Assembly: GCA_001579985.1 (NCBI GenBank)
Contig: LRSR01007827.1
Span: 1-57,352 of the forward strand
DNA length: 57,352 nt
From: Hypsibius dujardini
Lineage: Eukaryota; Tardigrada; Eutardigrada; Parachela; Hypsibiidae
Direction of reading: 5' to 3'
In this document: positions 10,972 to 22,744 of the stretch, in pieces
Layout of the letters: each line of letters opens with the position of its first letter
Position numbering within the stretch: position 1 is the first letter of the stretch
Program-made: the position numbers and the translations under genes
The notes under the pieces: generated by a model
Told to the model about the DNA's origin: nothing
Seen by the model: only the letters and a program-made list of their open reading frames with translations
Databases searched by the model: none

Positions 10972-12579
10972 ATGGTTAGCTCATTACTGGCGATTATATT
11001 AGCCCTCGCGACGTCCTATTCCGAGGCGGTCATCACGGAGAACCGCTCAGTCTCCGGGTTCACCGCCGTCGACTCGGCGGGACCCTTCATCGTCATCGTA
11101 GACCTTACCGGGACGGAGAGCCTACGAATCGATGCCGACATTGATGAAACGAACGCGGACTACGCTAATGCATCCAAAGCGCTGATCACGACCGTCGAGA
11201 ACCAGAAGCTGAAAATCTACTTCGAATGGCCTTACAGCCAGGACGACGGACGTTTCGCCGGACTCATCCGCATCACCATCACCGCCATCACCCTTCAAGG
11301 TAGGGTGACCAAATTGCCATTTTTCATTTTGATATTTTGATTGAATTGAATTGTTTGATTTGATTTTGATTTTTTTGCCATAAACTTGATTTTTGAAAAG
11401 GTAATTTAGCGACCGGAAATTGAACTAATACTTTTTAGCAATTCACGGTATAATTTAAATATTCTCAAATGTCAATAGATTTTTTCTAGACAGCTGTAGG
11501 TATCGTTGGTTTCTCATTAGATGCTATTTCAAATATAAATCAAATACATTGGAGAGATAATGTTTTCAAAAACCAGTCTTGCCTCAGATTTGCTTTAATA
11601 TGGCTTTGTTTACGTTTTTTTTTCACATTCCCCGTAAACCACCAAATGATTAAAATACCCTTGGATTCTACACCACTTGGCGAAGAATGAGCGTCTAGGC
11701 TATACTCTGATGCCGTTGATTGTGTCATTTGACGAGAATAAAATTGAGATGACGCGGCCGACTTGGCACATAACTTTCAGAGAAGAAATTTTAGCTTCTG
11801 GCATTCGGAAATTTCCGGTGGTCTCAAATCGTTTGACTTTGAATGTGTTTTCTAATTTGGTTTACGGAATCAAAGTATGAATTCAAAAAATTTCGTTTCA
11901 GTGAAAACAAACACAAACTGAGAAGATATTGAGGAAAGAGTGCGAGGCATTTAACCATACATGTAAAATGGGATGACGCTGATTTCTGGTCATCTTCGAT
12001 TTCAGTGCACGGCCTCGTGATTGATTGCCGGATTGAGACAAAATGATCAGATTTAGTTTAGAGCATGAAATTATCTATTCTTTTGGCTATTTTAGTTTTT
12101 GGTGTTTTTGTTTCACGGTGAAGAGCGAGCTGTTCAAGAACTATTAAAAGTCAGTTTCCACCCGGTTTATGTCTCTTTATCCGTATTAAGGTATTACACT
12201 CAGCGGAGCGGGATCCGTAATGGTCAACACTCCTCTGACCGGGCCGGCGGTCAGTGTCGTCACTTCCGGCTCGGGCAACGTCACATTGCCCGTCAAGACG
12301 AGTGATCTGAGCATCGTGCTGAGCGGAACCGGGAATGTCTACCCTTCCGGGACGACGTCCACCCTGAGTGTGGTGATCAACGGCGCGGGCGGGGTTGCGG
12401 GAAGTAACCTCCAGGCGGACAGTGTCTCCGCCTCGGTGTACGGTGCGGGCAACGCGGTCGTCAACGCAAACCGAATGCTATCAGCAGTGTTGATGGGCTC
12501 CGGAGTGGTCAAGTACCGCGGTGCGGCGGTCTTGAACCAGGTCAACATGGGTTCCGGCCACGTGAGCCACATTGCATAA
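10972..12579 (+). CDS. Secreted head-GIN (DUF2807)-like beta-helix protein (2 exons)
   Basis: Exon 1 is 10972-11299 and exon 2 is 12191-12579, a phase 1 junction, giving 238 residues. The first 19 residues form a signal peptide (MVSSLLAIILALATSYSEA). The region after it (ENRSVSGFTAVDSAGPFIVIV, then ESLRIDAD) resembles the opening strands of the head-GIN/DUF2807 fold. That fold is best known from secreted bacterial, especially Bacteroidetes, proteins. Exon 2 continues with at least seven Gly-Ser/Ala-Gly turns at about 20-residue spacing: LSGAGSV, SGSGNV, SGTGNV, NGAGGV, YGAGNA, MGSGVV and MGSGHV. This is the pattern of a right-handed parallel beta-helix. Coding bases are clearly more GC-rich than the flanks. 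The function is unknown; an extracellular structural or adhesive role is inference. Bacterial ancestry is possible but not shown. Confidence 0.8.
11300..12190. other. Intron of the GIN-like gene
   Basis: An 891-base AT-rich intron with donor GTAGGG and acceptor TTAAG. Short open frames inside lack any recognisable domain. Confidence 0.6.
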
Positions 12580-12943
12580 TACACGGTTACTACGGTATAT
12601 TCATGTATGGGTTGTAATTTAAAATTTTACACAAGTACTACTAGTATAACCATGGATGTGCTCTTGTACCAATACTACTGCCTGTCTTGAAGAATTCTTT
12701 AGGATAAATGCGCTATTTACTCTGCGCCCAACGACTACTTTTCGAATCATTCAGCATACATTGTTGGCAGTTAGATCATGGTCTCATAAGCGGTAAATCC
12801 GAGTTTCACGACTCTGCATTCAGAGATCTGAGAAGAGGAAGAGGTTGCTGCACTCCGCAAGAAATTCAGAAAGTAAATCGTATCACTTGACAACTCGCAC
12901 CAAGACAATTCGAACCCGGACAATCCGATCGCTCCGCGCACGG

Positions 12944-13292
12944 TTAGTAGAATTTTTTCCATTTATGCCGAATAGTTCTCCAAAGACAAGCGGTGCTATG
13001 CGAGGGGCACTTCAAAAGTCTTGGCACTTGGTCATTTATGTTGCGGCCAGAAGGTGCGTTCCAATTCTGGCATCGCAAGTATTTAGATTCAAGGCCCACG
13101 TTCAAGTACAAAGGGCCCACATTAAAGTCCTGATTGGCGGGAGCACAGTGGCCGGAAGCAGGGGAACGGGCGACTAGGGCAGACTCCTTCTGCTGAACCG
13201 CAGGTACAGCTTGTGCAGCCTTGACGGTGGCGAATCCGCGTCGCGCGATCAACATCGTGTTCATGACGAGCGTCCGGATGGTGGAAAACAAA
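12944..13292 (-). CDS. Uncharacterised small ORF with presequence-like start
   Basis: A frame starting at 13292 (MNTMLIARRGFATVKAAQ) continues to a stop at 12944, about 115 residues. An in-frame ATG at 13339 would extend it. The start has the Arg/Ala/Ser/Thr-rich, acid-free look of a mitochondrial targeting peptide, after which the sequence becomes unremarkable. I do not recognise a domain. The leader and start region have a degenerate inverted copy at 15985-16105, which suggests a real exon that was duplicated. It may be only a first exon. Confidence 0.35.
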
Positions 13293-13359
13293 ACTGTTAG
13301 ATTAACAGGAGTGGGAGATTGAGAAATTTTGAGGGTCATGTTACTAGTGAATCGTCCTC

Positions 13360-14215
13360 ATTTTTATATGCGGTTTTTGCTTAAACGACAGTCAAAGTTG
13401 AAATCAATTGATTTGGATGAAAGCATTTGATGAAACGTGAGATCTTTTCTATTTACTTCCGCGATGTTTATGCAAACCATTCGCACGAGCTGAACCAGCA
13501 CGATTAAAACTAAAACAGAGATGGTTAGAACGAACCATTTTTGGCCGACCAAAGCTAAACCATTAGATCAAAAAAAAGAGGTCGAGCGATGAGATGCTAA
13601 AACGCGAACTCGAACAACAAAGTCGACTCTGACGTCTAAAACCATCCCATACCTTTCGATAGCTCTAGTTACCGATGACAGATCACGACTAGTGAAAGAT
13701 CTAAAAATAAAAGATCGCAATCAATACCCGGTACTGAGAATCAGTGGCCGCCCGGGGTAGGAATGACACGACGATGAATCCTTGAGATCAAAAACCGAAC
13801 CAGCTGTTCGATGTCAATCTCTACTCCGCTAGGTTCGGCATACTTCGGGATGAGATGCGACGCCCCATTGTCGATCAGGTGAAACGGAAGGAGTATTTTC
13901 CCAAGGTACCGGCCTGAAACTCCTTGGTGTCCGGACCGATTAATCCCTGGAAGAGGCGATTCTGAACAATACGTTCAGATCCCGGTGAAGAGAACCACGT
14001 GTTCCGAACGCCGACGGTCAACTACAACACACAAAGACAACGATGAAATAGAATTCAAAGATCATCAGGCCTATCGGCCATAGCAACTTTCATGTTTGTC
14101 AAGCCTGACAGTCATCTATTGCAGCGAAAAACACACACATAGACGTACACGGATATAGTTTTCTTCAAATTCGTGCTTTGAATCTACAGAGGTTAAAAGA
14201 CTCATGGTGCTCAGT
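13360..14215 (-). pseudogene. Inverted duplicate of the 37.17-37.89 kb gene end, frameshifted
   Basis: The minus strand here matches the plus strand of 37170-37890 almost throughout. Within the exon-like part (about 14020-13755), the run after CTTGGGAAAA is one base shorter than in the 37.4 kb copy. This breaks the reading frame that stays open there to HRRVIPTPGGH. Flanking intron and downstream bases are also shared, so it is a genomic duplication and not a retrocopy. Confidence 0.75.
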
Positions 14216-14242
14216 TTTTAAATAAATTCCGCGTGTACAATT

Positions 14243-15411
14243 TCACTTCGAGTTTTTCAAAACATGCTCGATTTGAAGCCCCTGCCTCTCTATCGAAAGT
14301 TTAACACGTTTTGGCCAGGATAGCAAAGCGTTATTAATTTCACTTTGGTCTAAGTTCGACCACACCTTTTGCATAACCCGTTTCAAACCTGCCACTGTAG
14401 TGGCAGCGTGGTCAAACAATTTCCCTTTAACAGACCATTCACACCAAAATCCATGGGGCCAAATCAGGATTATTACCCATCCAGTGCTCTTTCGGAATGA
14501 ACGTGACTCCGGAATTTCGAAACCATTCCTGGGTGGTTCCGGAAGAGTGTGCTGGTGCACTGTCATGGTGGAAGACGACCTTGTTAATAAGCTCTCCCAG
14601 AAATATTTTCCGAATGTCGTTTTTGAAAAGCGGCTTTGAAACATGTTGGATGTGGTACTCATTGTTGATTTTCGCTCCGAGTTTGACGAAGCGGATCGCA
14701 GTTTTTCTACGGCAGCAAACGCCGGCCACAAACATGACGCCCTTGGGGTGAAATTCCTTCCAGAATTTGGTCCAACTTTCCGGACTCCGTTCTTCCCGAA
14801 TCTCGAAGTAAATCTTCCGAATCCCGTTAACGTCATGCCTGATAAACCCAGGCCTATCAATGGTGATAACATTCTTCCACTTCCGGCCGTTGATGTAGCA
14901 CAGGAACCTCAGGCCTCGGTCCAGCCGTTGTTTAGCCTGCTTGTTCGACAGGGCATGAACACGGCACTTTTTCCGCACCTTCCCTTCCAAATTCTGGCTA
15001 ATGACGCGAGCAATAATTGTAACCGACACATCGTACAGAACGAGTCAGCAGATTCGGTCCTGAAAGGTCCTTTTCAATGGCAGCCACCAGACTAGGAGTT
15101 TGGAGTTTCGGGGAGCCACGGGGTTTCATCGACAACGGTGCAGTATCACTTCCGGCTTCCTTGTTGATATTTTTCCTGATGAGATTAGATAATGCTCTCT
15201 GAAAAACAACGATATTCTTGACCTTCAATGCTTTTACAATTTTTTTGGAAGAATATTTTAAACTGACAAATGTCAAAATAGACCCCTTCCGACCCAAATT
15301 TAGTTTGCGACCCATCTTTGTATCTCTGCTTCCAAATGAAACAAGAAATATATCACACATGTGAAACTGAGTGGAGCACGTGTTGGGTTTTCGAGATTTG
15401 GAAATCAAATA
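14243..15411 (-). mobile_element. Dead Tc1/mariner-family transposon
   Basis: Three overlapping minus-strand frames together cover a transposase. An N-terminal helix-turn-helix part starts with MGRKLNLGRKGS at 15315. A linker with AGSDTAP and SLVAAIEKDL follows. The DDE domain shows WKNVITID, KGVMFVAGVC, VVFHHDSAPAHSSGTTQEW and the third-acid region NPDLAPW. The C-terminal LLSWPKRVKLSIERQGLQIEHV is in another frame. At least two frameshifts break the gene, and residues after VITID are altered, so it cannot encode an active enzyme. I could not define terminal inverted repeats, so the element borders are approximate. Confidence 0.9.
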
Positions 15412-15504
15412 AGGCGCCTGTACAGGTGTGAAAAAGATTCAACGTCCAGTTTATTCTTAAAACGTATAAAAATAACAATTGATATGCATACTAGTTAATT
15501 GCTG

Positions 15505-15960
15505 CCGTCGGAGAAAATAGGTCAGCGATAAGAGGGGTTTGTGACGTCATGCGTGGATTACATGTGTCGGAGCACCAACCAAGACAAACCTAGTTGTTCT
15601 GCTGCTGTCCATCTTAATTTTTGTGTGTGACTCAACATGAAAGGATTCACACAGACATGACGTCACAAGCCCTCCCATCGTCGACCTTTTTTCCTCAAAG
15701 AAGGAAATGATCGACAACACAAAGGATAAATTCATGTCAGGGGAAAAAAAGTCGACGATGAAGGGGGCTTGTGACTTCATGTTGTGTGAATTATGTTGAG
15801 TCACACACAACAAAAACTGTGACAGGCAGCAGCAGAACAACCAGATTTGTTTTGATTGGCGCACCAATACATTAATCCGCACATGACGTCATAAGTTCCG
15901 CCTATTGTCGACCTTTTTTCTCTGACTGTATTTATCTTTTGTGTGTCACGAGCAAAAACG
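15505..15960. mobile_element. Fold-back element with ~190-bp imperfect arms
   Basis: The left arm, about 15520-15695, is the reverse complement of about 15735-15930. Shared landmarks are TTGTGACGTCATG/CATGACGTCATAAG, AGTTGTTCTGCTGCTG/CAGCAGCAGAACAACC, GTGTGTGACTCAACAT, and GTCGACCTTTTTT in each arm. The roughly 40-base centre does not pair. No coding capacity. Confidence 0.85.
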
Positions 15961-15984
15961 GCATCCAGAAAATAAGGACGATTC

Positions 15985-16105
15985 ATTAATAACATCACTC
16001 TCAAAATTTTTCAATCTCCCACTCCTGTCAACTTAGTAGTTTTGTTTACGTTTAATTTGGAAGCTAAACATGAACACAATGTCGATCGTGCGATGCACAA
16101 TTGAT
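15985..16105 (+). pseudogene. Degenerate copy of the 13.3 kb leader/first exon
   Basis: Reads on the plus strand like 13340-13235 reads on the minus strand. Both have CTCAAAATTT, CAATCTCCCACTCCTGT, AGTTTTGTTT and an ATGAACAC(A/G)ATGTTGATCG-like start. After the start the frame decays. Confidence 0.6.
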
Positions 16106-17510
16106 ATCGTCTAGACGGCTCAGCGGAAAGAGACTCCCCCCTTTTCCGGCCCTTTTGCTCCCACCAAACAGGAATTGAAAGTGGGCAAATTTTTTTAATT
16201 TCCAGCGTTTGACGAATTTTTTTTGCTATTAGGTCGGCTAAATAAAGTTAAAGGAAAACGTGAACTTAACTTTTAGTATTAGTAGGCAATAACGTGGTTT
16301 CCGTTACTCTCTAGCGTTGGTTTACGAAATAAATTAATTCGTTGACTATCCTTATTTGCATTTGCATGCAAGTAGAATTTTGAACGGTTTCCTTGTAGGC
16401 GACGAAGCAATGCATGACATTTGTATTGTCGAGGAATTTGGAGCAATTTACAGTATGTAGTTAAATTGATTGGTTGATTTTGCAGCCTGCCGTTTACATC
16501 TAGATTAACTTGGCTGATTGAACGATGAAGAAATGTTTACATATCAATTATCTTTCACTTCATTCGTTGTTCCAGAATTTCTCCCGAGAAGTTCGCCTCA
16601 AGTGGGCCCTAACTGACAATACTGTTTTTTTTTCTACTTTTGCCTGAATTTTTTTTGATTTATTCAGTAGATTTCATACTGAATTTTTTACAGGGAGTTT
16701 GAATGACGTATTCATTGAAACGGTCGATTGTTTGATTGTCACTTCTTACTTGCTGCTCGGCTTCTGTTGATCATTATACTTTCAGAGCTATCACACCTCG
16801 CGATTTGACGATTGTCCCGGCAGAAAGATGTTGTGTCTTTTTTTGCGGTGTCGGGCTGGATGATCAATGTCCGACCCCCGCTTTTTTCCTTTTCCGACCG
16901 CCTGACCAATGCTGGACGGCGGTCAAATAGCTAATTTTTTCCATCTTTATGGCTATGACTTCTCCACATCTGCTCGTAATCGACAAGCAGATGTGAGAAG
17001 GCTGGACAGTCAGTCGTGTCTGTTCCTCTTTTCCTCCTTGAACCTAATAAAAATCCGTTTGCCACGGCTTCCATTTTGAAACCGCTACGCGACATGGACG
17101 TCGTACCGAATTTGTCTTTTAACGAGATCTCGCAATTTCGTTTTCATGTTTTAAATATATTTCTATTATTATACATCAGGAGTGTGTTTGGAGTGTTTTG
17201 TTTGTTTAAATGAAGGGGTTTTGAGTGGCGAAATCGTTGTTTTGCGCCGATTTATCAGGTCAGCGCAGCCGAAGTAGATTTACCCTCAATTTTATCGCAC
17301 GAAACCATCTGCAAGGTAAGACTGGCGATGAAAAACTTGCGAAAGCAAAATTGTTTCGGAATATTTTCAAACCAAATTAGTTGTTTTTTGGGTGGATGTT
17401 TCAGTGTCTCAATGCATGCATACTTAAACGTGTCTGTGATCACCAGGGAACGCTGGGTGCAATTTGAAGGGGGCGTGGGCTCGAGGACCAGCGGTGTGAT
17501 TCCTATGGTA
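16106..17510. other. Gene-poor stretch with one dispersed repeat
   Basis: No gene is supported. It contains repeat C copy 1 (16811-17098). The short frames with aromatic-rich content show no domain. Confidence 0.5.
16811..17098. repeat. Dispersed repeat C, copy 1
   Basis: About 290 bases that recur at 22451-22744 in the same orientation. Landmarks in both are GGCTGGATGATCA, CGACCGCCTGA, CAATGCTGGACGGCGGTCA, CGACAAGCAGATGTGAGAAG, GGACAGTCAGTCGTGTCTGT and TTGAACCTAATAAAAA. Identity is high but not complete. Confidence 0.8.
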
Positions 17511-17637
17511 TGACCGATTTAGACGTCATGTGGCGTATGGTGCATGGGTGACCGATTTAAACGCCGCGTGGCGAATGATCAAGGGTGACCCTTTTAGATG
17601 CCGTGTGGCGTATGGTGAAGGGTGACCGAGTTTGACA
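17511..17637. repeat. ~37-bp tandem repeat, three diverged units
   Basis: Successive units each begin with a variant of GGTGACCGATTTAGACG and continue GTGTGGCGTATGGTG..AAG. A fourth starts at about 17622 and breaks off. The units differ by several substitutions each, so it is an old array. Confidence 0.75.
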
Positions 17638-18104
17638 CCTTCGCTCGTATTGGCCAAACTTGGCTGGAACAGCGCATTTTTGCGCAAGCAGTTTGAATTC
17701 ATTGAATACTTTATGATTTTTAATTTAATTAGTTGGTGTGCATGAACCAGCCACGTCGGGGAAGGTCGGAAACTGATCTTAGCAAAATACATGTGAGAGA
17801 CTTGGCAGCATTATTGCCAATTCAGAAGAAAGCGGAGAAAGGGACAATGCCAGTTAGCAATTAAGAATTCAGGAGATTGGAGAAAACTTGGAAGTTCTTG
17901 AAATGAGAAAACAGGCGAAAAAAATCAAGTCCGTCTAAAAGGACGGCGAAGTGGACGAAAGTCGGGACCCATAAGACCAGTCAATCAAGCGCCTTCCGAT
18001 CAGCCCACAGGTGATACCGAGGCGAAGTTTTCGGCGTCCGGCGACTGAAAAATTGAGCAACGACGAGGATGAGGATGATCAGAAATCCGAAAGAATTCAA
18101 GCTG

Positions 18105-19490
18105 ATGAGTCTGCTCACGGGAAAGTCGAGCACGCGTTCGAGACGCGATCGAGGCCAGGAGGGCTTCGAGGGTGCAAGGCAATCCCGTCCGCCCAAAGAA
18201 CTACCAACCTTTCGAGGACGCGGTAGAGTTTCTGATGCAATTTGAGCGCGTCGGATCTCACTATAAGTGGGAAGACGCAGAGAAGCTGAACTATCTCTTT
18301 CTCGCTCTCAAAGGCAACACAACAGGTTGGCATCAATCCATGCCGACCGGTGCGACTTGAGCTAAGATGCGCAAGGCTTTTCTCAAAGCCTTTGGGAAGC
18401 AATGGGTAGATATGTCTCTGGATGAGAAGACGACGCATCGTCTCGTTCGTAAAAGGCCATACTCATACCACGCGCATCTTGCGGAACTTAGAGCACACAC
18501 ACCCGGCTTCTTCGGAGGAAGACAGGGTCCTGCAGCTGCTGTGTCAGTTGCCGAAAAGTCTAAGGATTCATTTCGTGCGCCGTGATCCTCCGAAATCGAT
18601 TCAGGAGTTTAGTGGAGATCTTCAGAATGCAGCACGCATCCAGTGTCTCCACGAAGAAAATGTTTCAGAGAATAGAAATCTCGGACTCTTCCAGGCAATC
18701 TAGCAAAATACCGCCACAGAATATTCATCAGCTCTGGCGAAACGCTTTCAAGCCAGCGGTTGAAGCGCGGCTCCGGTTCTTGCGGCGTATAAAAATCCGT
18801 CTGTCGCGCGTCAGATGGAGGATACTACCAAGTCGGTTAACACCGACTTCTAGATGAAGGCATTGGCAGACGAGGTTGCAAGCTCAAAAGTCGCGCTTCG
18901 AAAGCAGAGCAATGACACTCATCGAAATTTCGTGTCATCACAGAAATTTCCAGACTAATTTCTGCGGAAGACGACCGGAAACCAGAAGTTATCATCATTT
19001 TAAAACGTGTGGGTCATATCGAAAATAAATTGCTACTCAAAGAAATGGCTTTCCGAACCGAAACCCGTTCGGAAAATTCAACCGATTTCCGGCTCCGGTC
19101 AATTCGGTCAATCATTCCAGCAACGGCAATACTTGTCCCCACAGTACTTCGCTTACAATCAGTATCCCAATCAACCCCCGCCGTTCCAAAATCAACCGTA
19201 CCATGTCAACCCGATCCCTCAACAGCAGCCTCAGTTTGTCTTCGCCGCTTCTCCCTCCCAACCGTACCGTGCTTTTGCTGAGCAGAATTGTCTGCAAATC
19301 TTTTTTTGTGATGATCTTCTAATTACTAGTGTTTCTGGCGACACCTCACATATTTGTTTCGCCTGCAAAATGCAGATCCTTATGTTTTGGAAATTTCTTT
19401 TTGGTTGTTATGGAATCCTGGGTCATTTTCCGTATGATGTCTTGTTCGGGCTGGACTTTGTAGGGAAACGAACTTTTATTGGATTTTGAG
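18105..19490 (+). pseudogene. Ty3/Gypsy-like Gag and protease relic
   Basis: A plus-strand stretch (about 18170-18360) reads AVEFLMQFERV..WEDAEKLNYLFLALKG, the pattern of retrotransposon Gag capsid domains. It is interrupted by a TGA at 18358 and continues in other frames through 18700. A Pro/Gln/Tyr-rich section follows (about 19080-19290), typical of a Gag C-terminus. About 19400-19489 reads PYDVLFGLDFVGK, resembling the C-terminal ILGxDF-type motif of retroviral-type proteases. No reverse transcriptase or LTRs were seen. The copy is broken by several stops and shifts and is clearly inactive. Confidence 0.6.
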
Positions 19491-22150
19491 AGTTTCCTTT
19501 TAATTAATGCTGAAAACCAGAGTGAACCGTCCTTCGCCTTGTTTCTTGTATCTAGCGTCTGTTCTCGGTTGATTTATCTTTGCGAACGCACGCGGACACC
19601 CCCGTTCAAATAACCGAGATCGCGTCCTTCCAAATTCTGTCGAGCCAAAAAATAGGAAGCCTGGCGCTCTCCAAGCGAGTGCCGGCGAGCGCCTATGAGC
19701 GCCGCCGCAATGATAGAGGAAAATAGACGCGAGAGAACTGGCAATCCGACAATCGTAACTGCAATGACGTTTGGCGAGTTCGACGAAGACGATGGTCTCG
19801 ATGACAAGGACGAGATGTGGATCCTTTTGAAGAACGACTTGGAGAAATCTGAGTTGCCTGAGTGGCAACTAAGTTTGAGGGCAAAAAAGAAAGCGCTTAC
19901 TAAACGGAATCTGTCGCGTGATTGGAGTCTCCAATCGGAGTGTTATCGTTATGTCGCCTGGAATCCACACTGGGAACTATATATCTCCACGTGTATTTGT
20001 CATTCAATTCCATTGCATATTTGTGTAATTTGGGTAATGAGAGTGGTATTTGCGCAATCGACCATTGTGCTGTTTTTTCCGTTCCTTTTCGTTTTGGTTA
20101 TTTTGTGTTCCCGTACCCCGAATCGACAATTCCCTGTGGACCGAACGTACAGTTTCCCGTCAACGTTCCATAGTCCTATACCCGAAATCATGATTGTGAT
20201 TGAATGATTGATTGATTGACTGATTGATGGTTGGATGGTTGGATGGTTGGATGGTTGGATGGATGGATGGATGGATTGACGCAGCTGAGAGACCTAAATT
20301 CTGACGTGTTGGGTCTTGCTCCGAACCTTTTTTCCCTTTTGTGATAATACTGTCTTCTATCGCGACAAATGTAAATATTAACACCGTACAAAAATTTAGT
20401 GTAGTTCGGGAGTACATGAGACTACGTATTGCAGGATCGGAGGCAGAAATGAAATAAAATGAACGAGATATGGCAGAAAAAGTACATATTTCGTTTTAAG
20501 AGAATCGGCGCCAGGAATCGAGATAAATTCGCGAGTAGATTGTAAGCGAAAAATGGCGACATAAATTGCAGAGAATTTTGACGCAAACGAACATTCGGAA
20601 TTTTGTTTCCAGCAGTACGATTACACTGGCTACACGCCACTGGAAATAGACAGAAAAGTGGAACTGGGACTAATTGCTTCCAATTGGAAGCGTCGTGGCT
20701 CCAATTGGATTCGTGGCTGTTTGTTCCAACGCCAACAAGAGAGCTGTTTCCATTTCAAAAAGTAGCCGTTTTGTAATTTTAAAAACTCGCGCATTGCTTT
20801 GTCTAGTTATGCCTACGTATGCTCTAAAAATAACTCGAATTTTTCTCTTCATGATTTGTCGATTGGGTAAAGCACTCAGAGCACCCTTTGCGTAAGAAAA
20901 CGAGTTCATCTCACAACTACATTAATATGCACCGTAGTCAGATCGGCGAGAAAGCCCGTTCACTAAATTGATCACGTTGTAAGTTCCCTGTAAGTCAAGC
21001 GATCCCTTGGTATTACTTATTGCCGTTCTTTTGCTATGGGTAATTTTAACTCTGCAAAAAAGATTCGGTTGCTTTCGATTCCCTTGGAAAGCTCGCCTGT
21101 TTGAACCGCGCTGTTCATCTACCCTTGCTCCTCAAGCACCTTATTCGATTGCAGACACTGATCGAACTGAAAGCTGAGAAAGGTTTGGGCAACGAACGCC
21201 CTGTGACGCTGAAGATCTGACTTTCGATTATCGCAAATCTTTTGATGAAAAACTTTGAGGCTGATTACGTGCGAATTTCGCTGAGTCTGGCCTTGGTGCT
21301 TCGTTGACTGTTTTTGTGTTCCTTTCTACATTTTCCTTTTTGTGTTTCGTTTGCTCCTTTCTGTGCTTTTGTTTACATTTAAACTTCCTCGCCGCAACAC
21401 GCGACCCCTCTGCTTGCCACATTAACAACAAATGGAAACAATCTGATTGTTATCTCCACCTGTCACATCGTCCCGACTTATATTCGCTTCTGATACTTAT
21501 TCACATTTCGATCGTCCAGAAATGTCCGACCTACTCATGAGTGTTGAAGCGTTAGATTGAGTGCTAGGCTAGCTCTTAATCCTCCGAGGATTTCCTCCTC
21601 GTTGAGAAATATTGCCTGTTTTCCTCAGGGCGATGGGTGTTGCACTGGTTATTTACTTCAATGCGAACAATTGTTATTCCTTTTTGTTTTTTCGTTGTTG
21701 TTTTTTTTTAATTTTAGTTATGCCTGCTTCCGTGATTATTGTGCTTGCCTCCGTGAGTAAAGGTGGAACCGACTTCGACTACGTGGAACGCGCCTTTTCA
21801 CGCTAGTCCAACCGCAGCGCGCTAACCATCCACGGTAAAGTCTACGATATAGTTGACCGAATCGCCACGTCATTGTTCGGGTTGCCAGAACTGCCCGCGC
21901 AAAACACGCTGGACATGCCTCCCAACCCGGACGACTTCGCCCAGGATGAGGCTTGGGACTGAGTTTGCCGTGAAAACACTCGCGAGGATTTCTATATTCT
22001 GTTACGTTCTGCATTCATAAACGCTCAGCGTGACCAGCGTACGTCATCTGCCATCCGTCATTATCTGGAGTATTTGACCAGCCGACAACAGCGCCGCTTA
22101 CAACAGCAGGAGGCCCGTCAACAACGCTACAACCGCTACGAATAGCGTCG
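19491..22150. other. Gene-poor stretch with small orphan frames
   Basis: This contains a frame at 19695-20207 with an acidic section (FGEFDEDDGLDDKDEM), possibly part of the adjacent relic, and the simple repeat at 20197-20278. An exon-like segment lies at 21156-21221 (after TTGCAG, ending in GRP-free VTLKI and a stop). Around 21880-22145 a plus-strand frame reads PPNPDDFAQDEAWD and then, after an internal stop, YLEYLTSRQQRRLQQQEARQQRYNRYE. The stop suggests decay. I cannot assign any of these to a family. Confidence 0.4.
20197..20278. repeat. (TGGATGGT/TTGATTGA) simple repeat
   Basis: TGATTGATTGATTGACTGAT is followed by four GGTTGGAT units and then GGATGGATGGATGG. A pure simple-sequence array. 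Confidence 0.85.
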
Positions 22151-22217
22151 TGAAATGCGTCAGGAACAACAACGGATCAGCTGGGGGAGGAGAAGGAGGA
22201 GGAACAGGAACACCGAT

Positions 22218-22290
22218 TTCAGGAACAAGAACGAAATTTTCAGAAACAAGAACGAAATTTTCAGGAACAAGAACGAAATTTTCAGGAGGA
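22218..22290 (+). repeat. 21-bp tandem repeat, three units, in-frame length
   Basis: Three consecutive copies of AGGAACAAGAACGAAATTTTC (one with AGAAAC), preceded by a Glu-rich coding-like stretch. The 21-base period would add seven residues per unit to any frame. It sits at the end of the decayed frame described for 21.9-22.15 kb. Confidence 0.75.
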
Positions 22291-22450
22291 AACAATCGCT
22301 ACCCTGGAAGATATCGAGCGCCAGAAAGCTACGCCTCTTCCCGGAATCTTCTTCTTTTTCTAATGTTTTCCTTCTCCTTTTCTTTTTTTTGATATGCAGC
22401 AGAATGACTTTTTTTTATTTTTATTTTCCGGAAGACAATAATTTTGTGTT

Positions 22451-22744
22451 GAGGTTGTCGCGGCAGAAAAGATGTGTCTGTCTGTGCGGTGTCAGGCTGG
22501 ATGATCAGTATTCGACCCTCGCTTCTTTCCTTCTCCGACCGCCTGAACAATGCTGGACGGCGGTCAGATAACTAATCTTTGCCATCTTTATGGCTTTGAC
22601 TTCTCCGCATCTGCTCGTCTTCGACAAGCAGATGTGAGAAGTCTGGACAGTCAGTCGTGTCTGTTCCTCTTTTTCCCTCTCCTTGAACCTAATAAAAACC
22701 CCTGTTTGCCCACGGCTTCCATCATGAAACTGCTACGCGACACG
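22451..22744. repeat. Dispersed repeat C, copy 2
   Basis: Partner of 16811-17098. Its right end runs into AAACTGCTACGCGACACGATCAACAG. This continues as an open frame (to 22840) with KLLRDTINSLEVTRNYFHQLSY, of unknown meaning. Confidence 0.8.
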
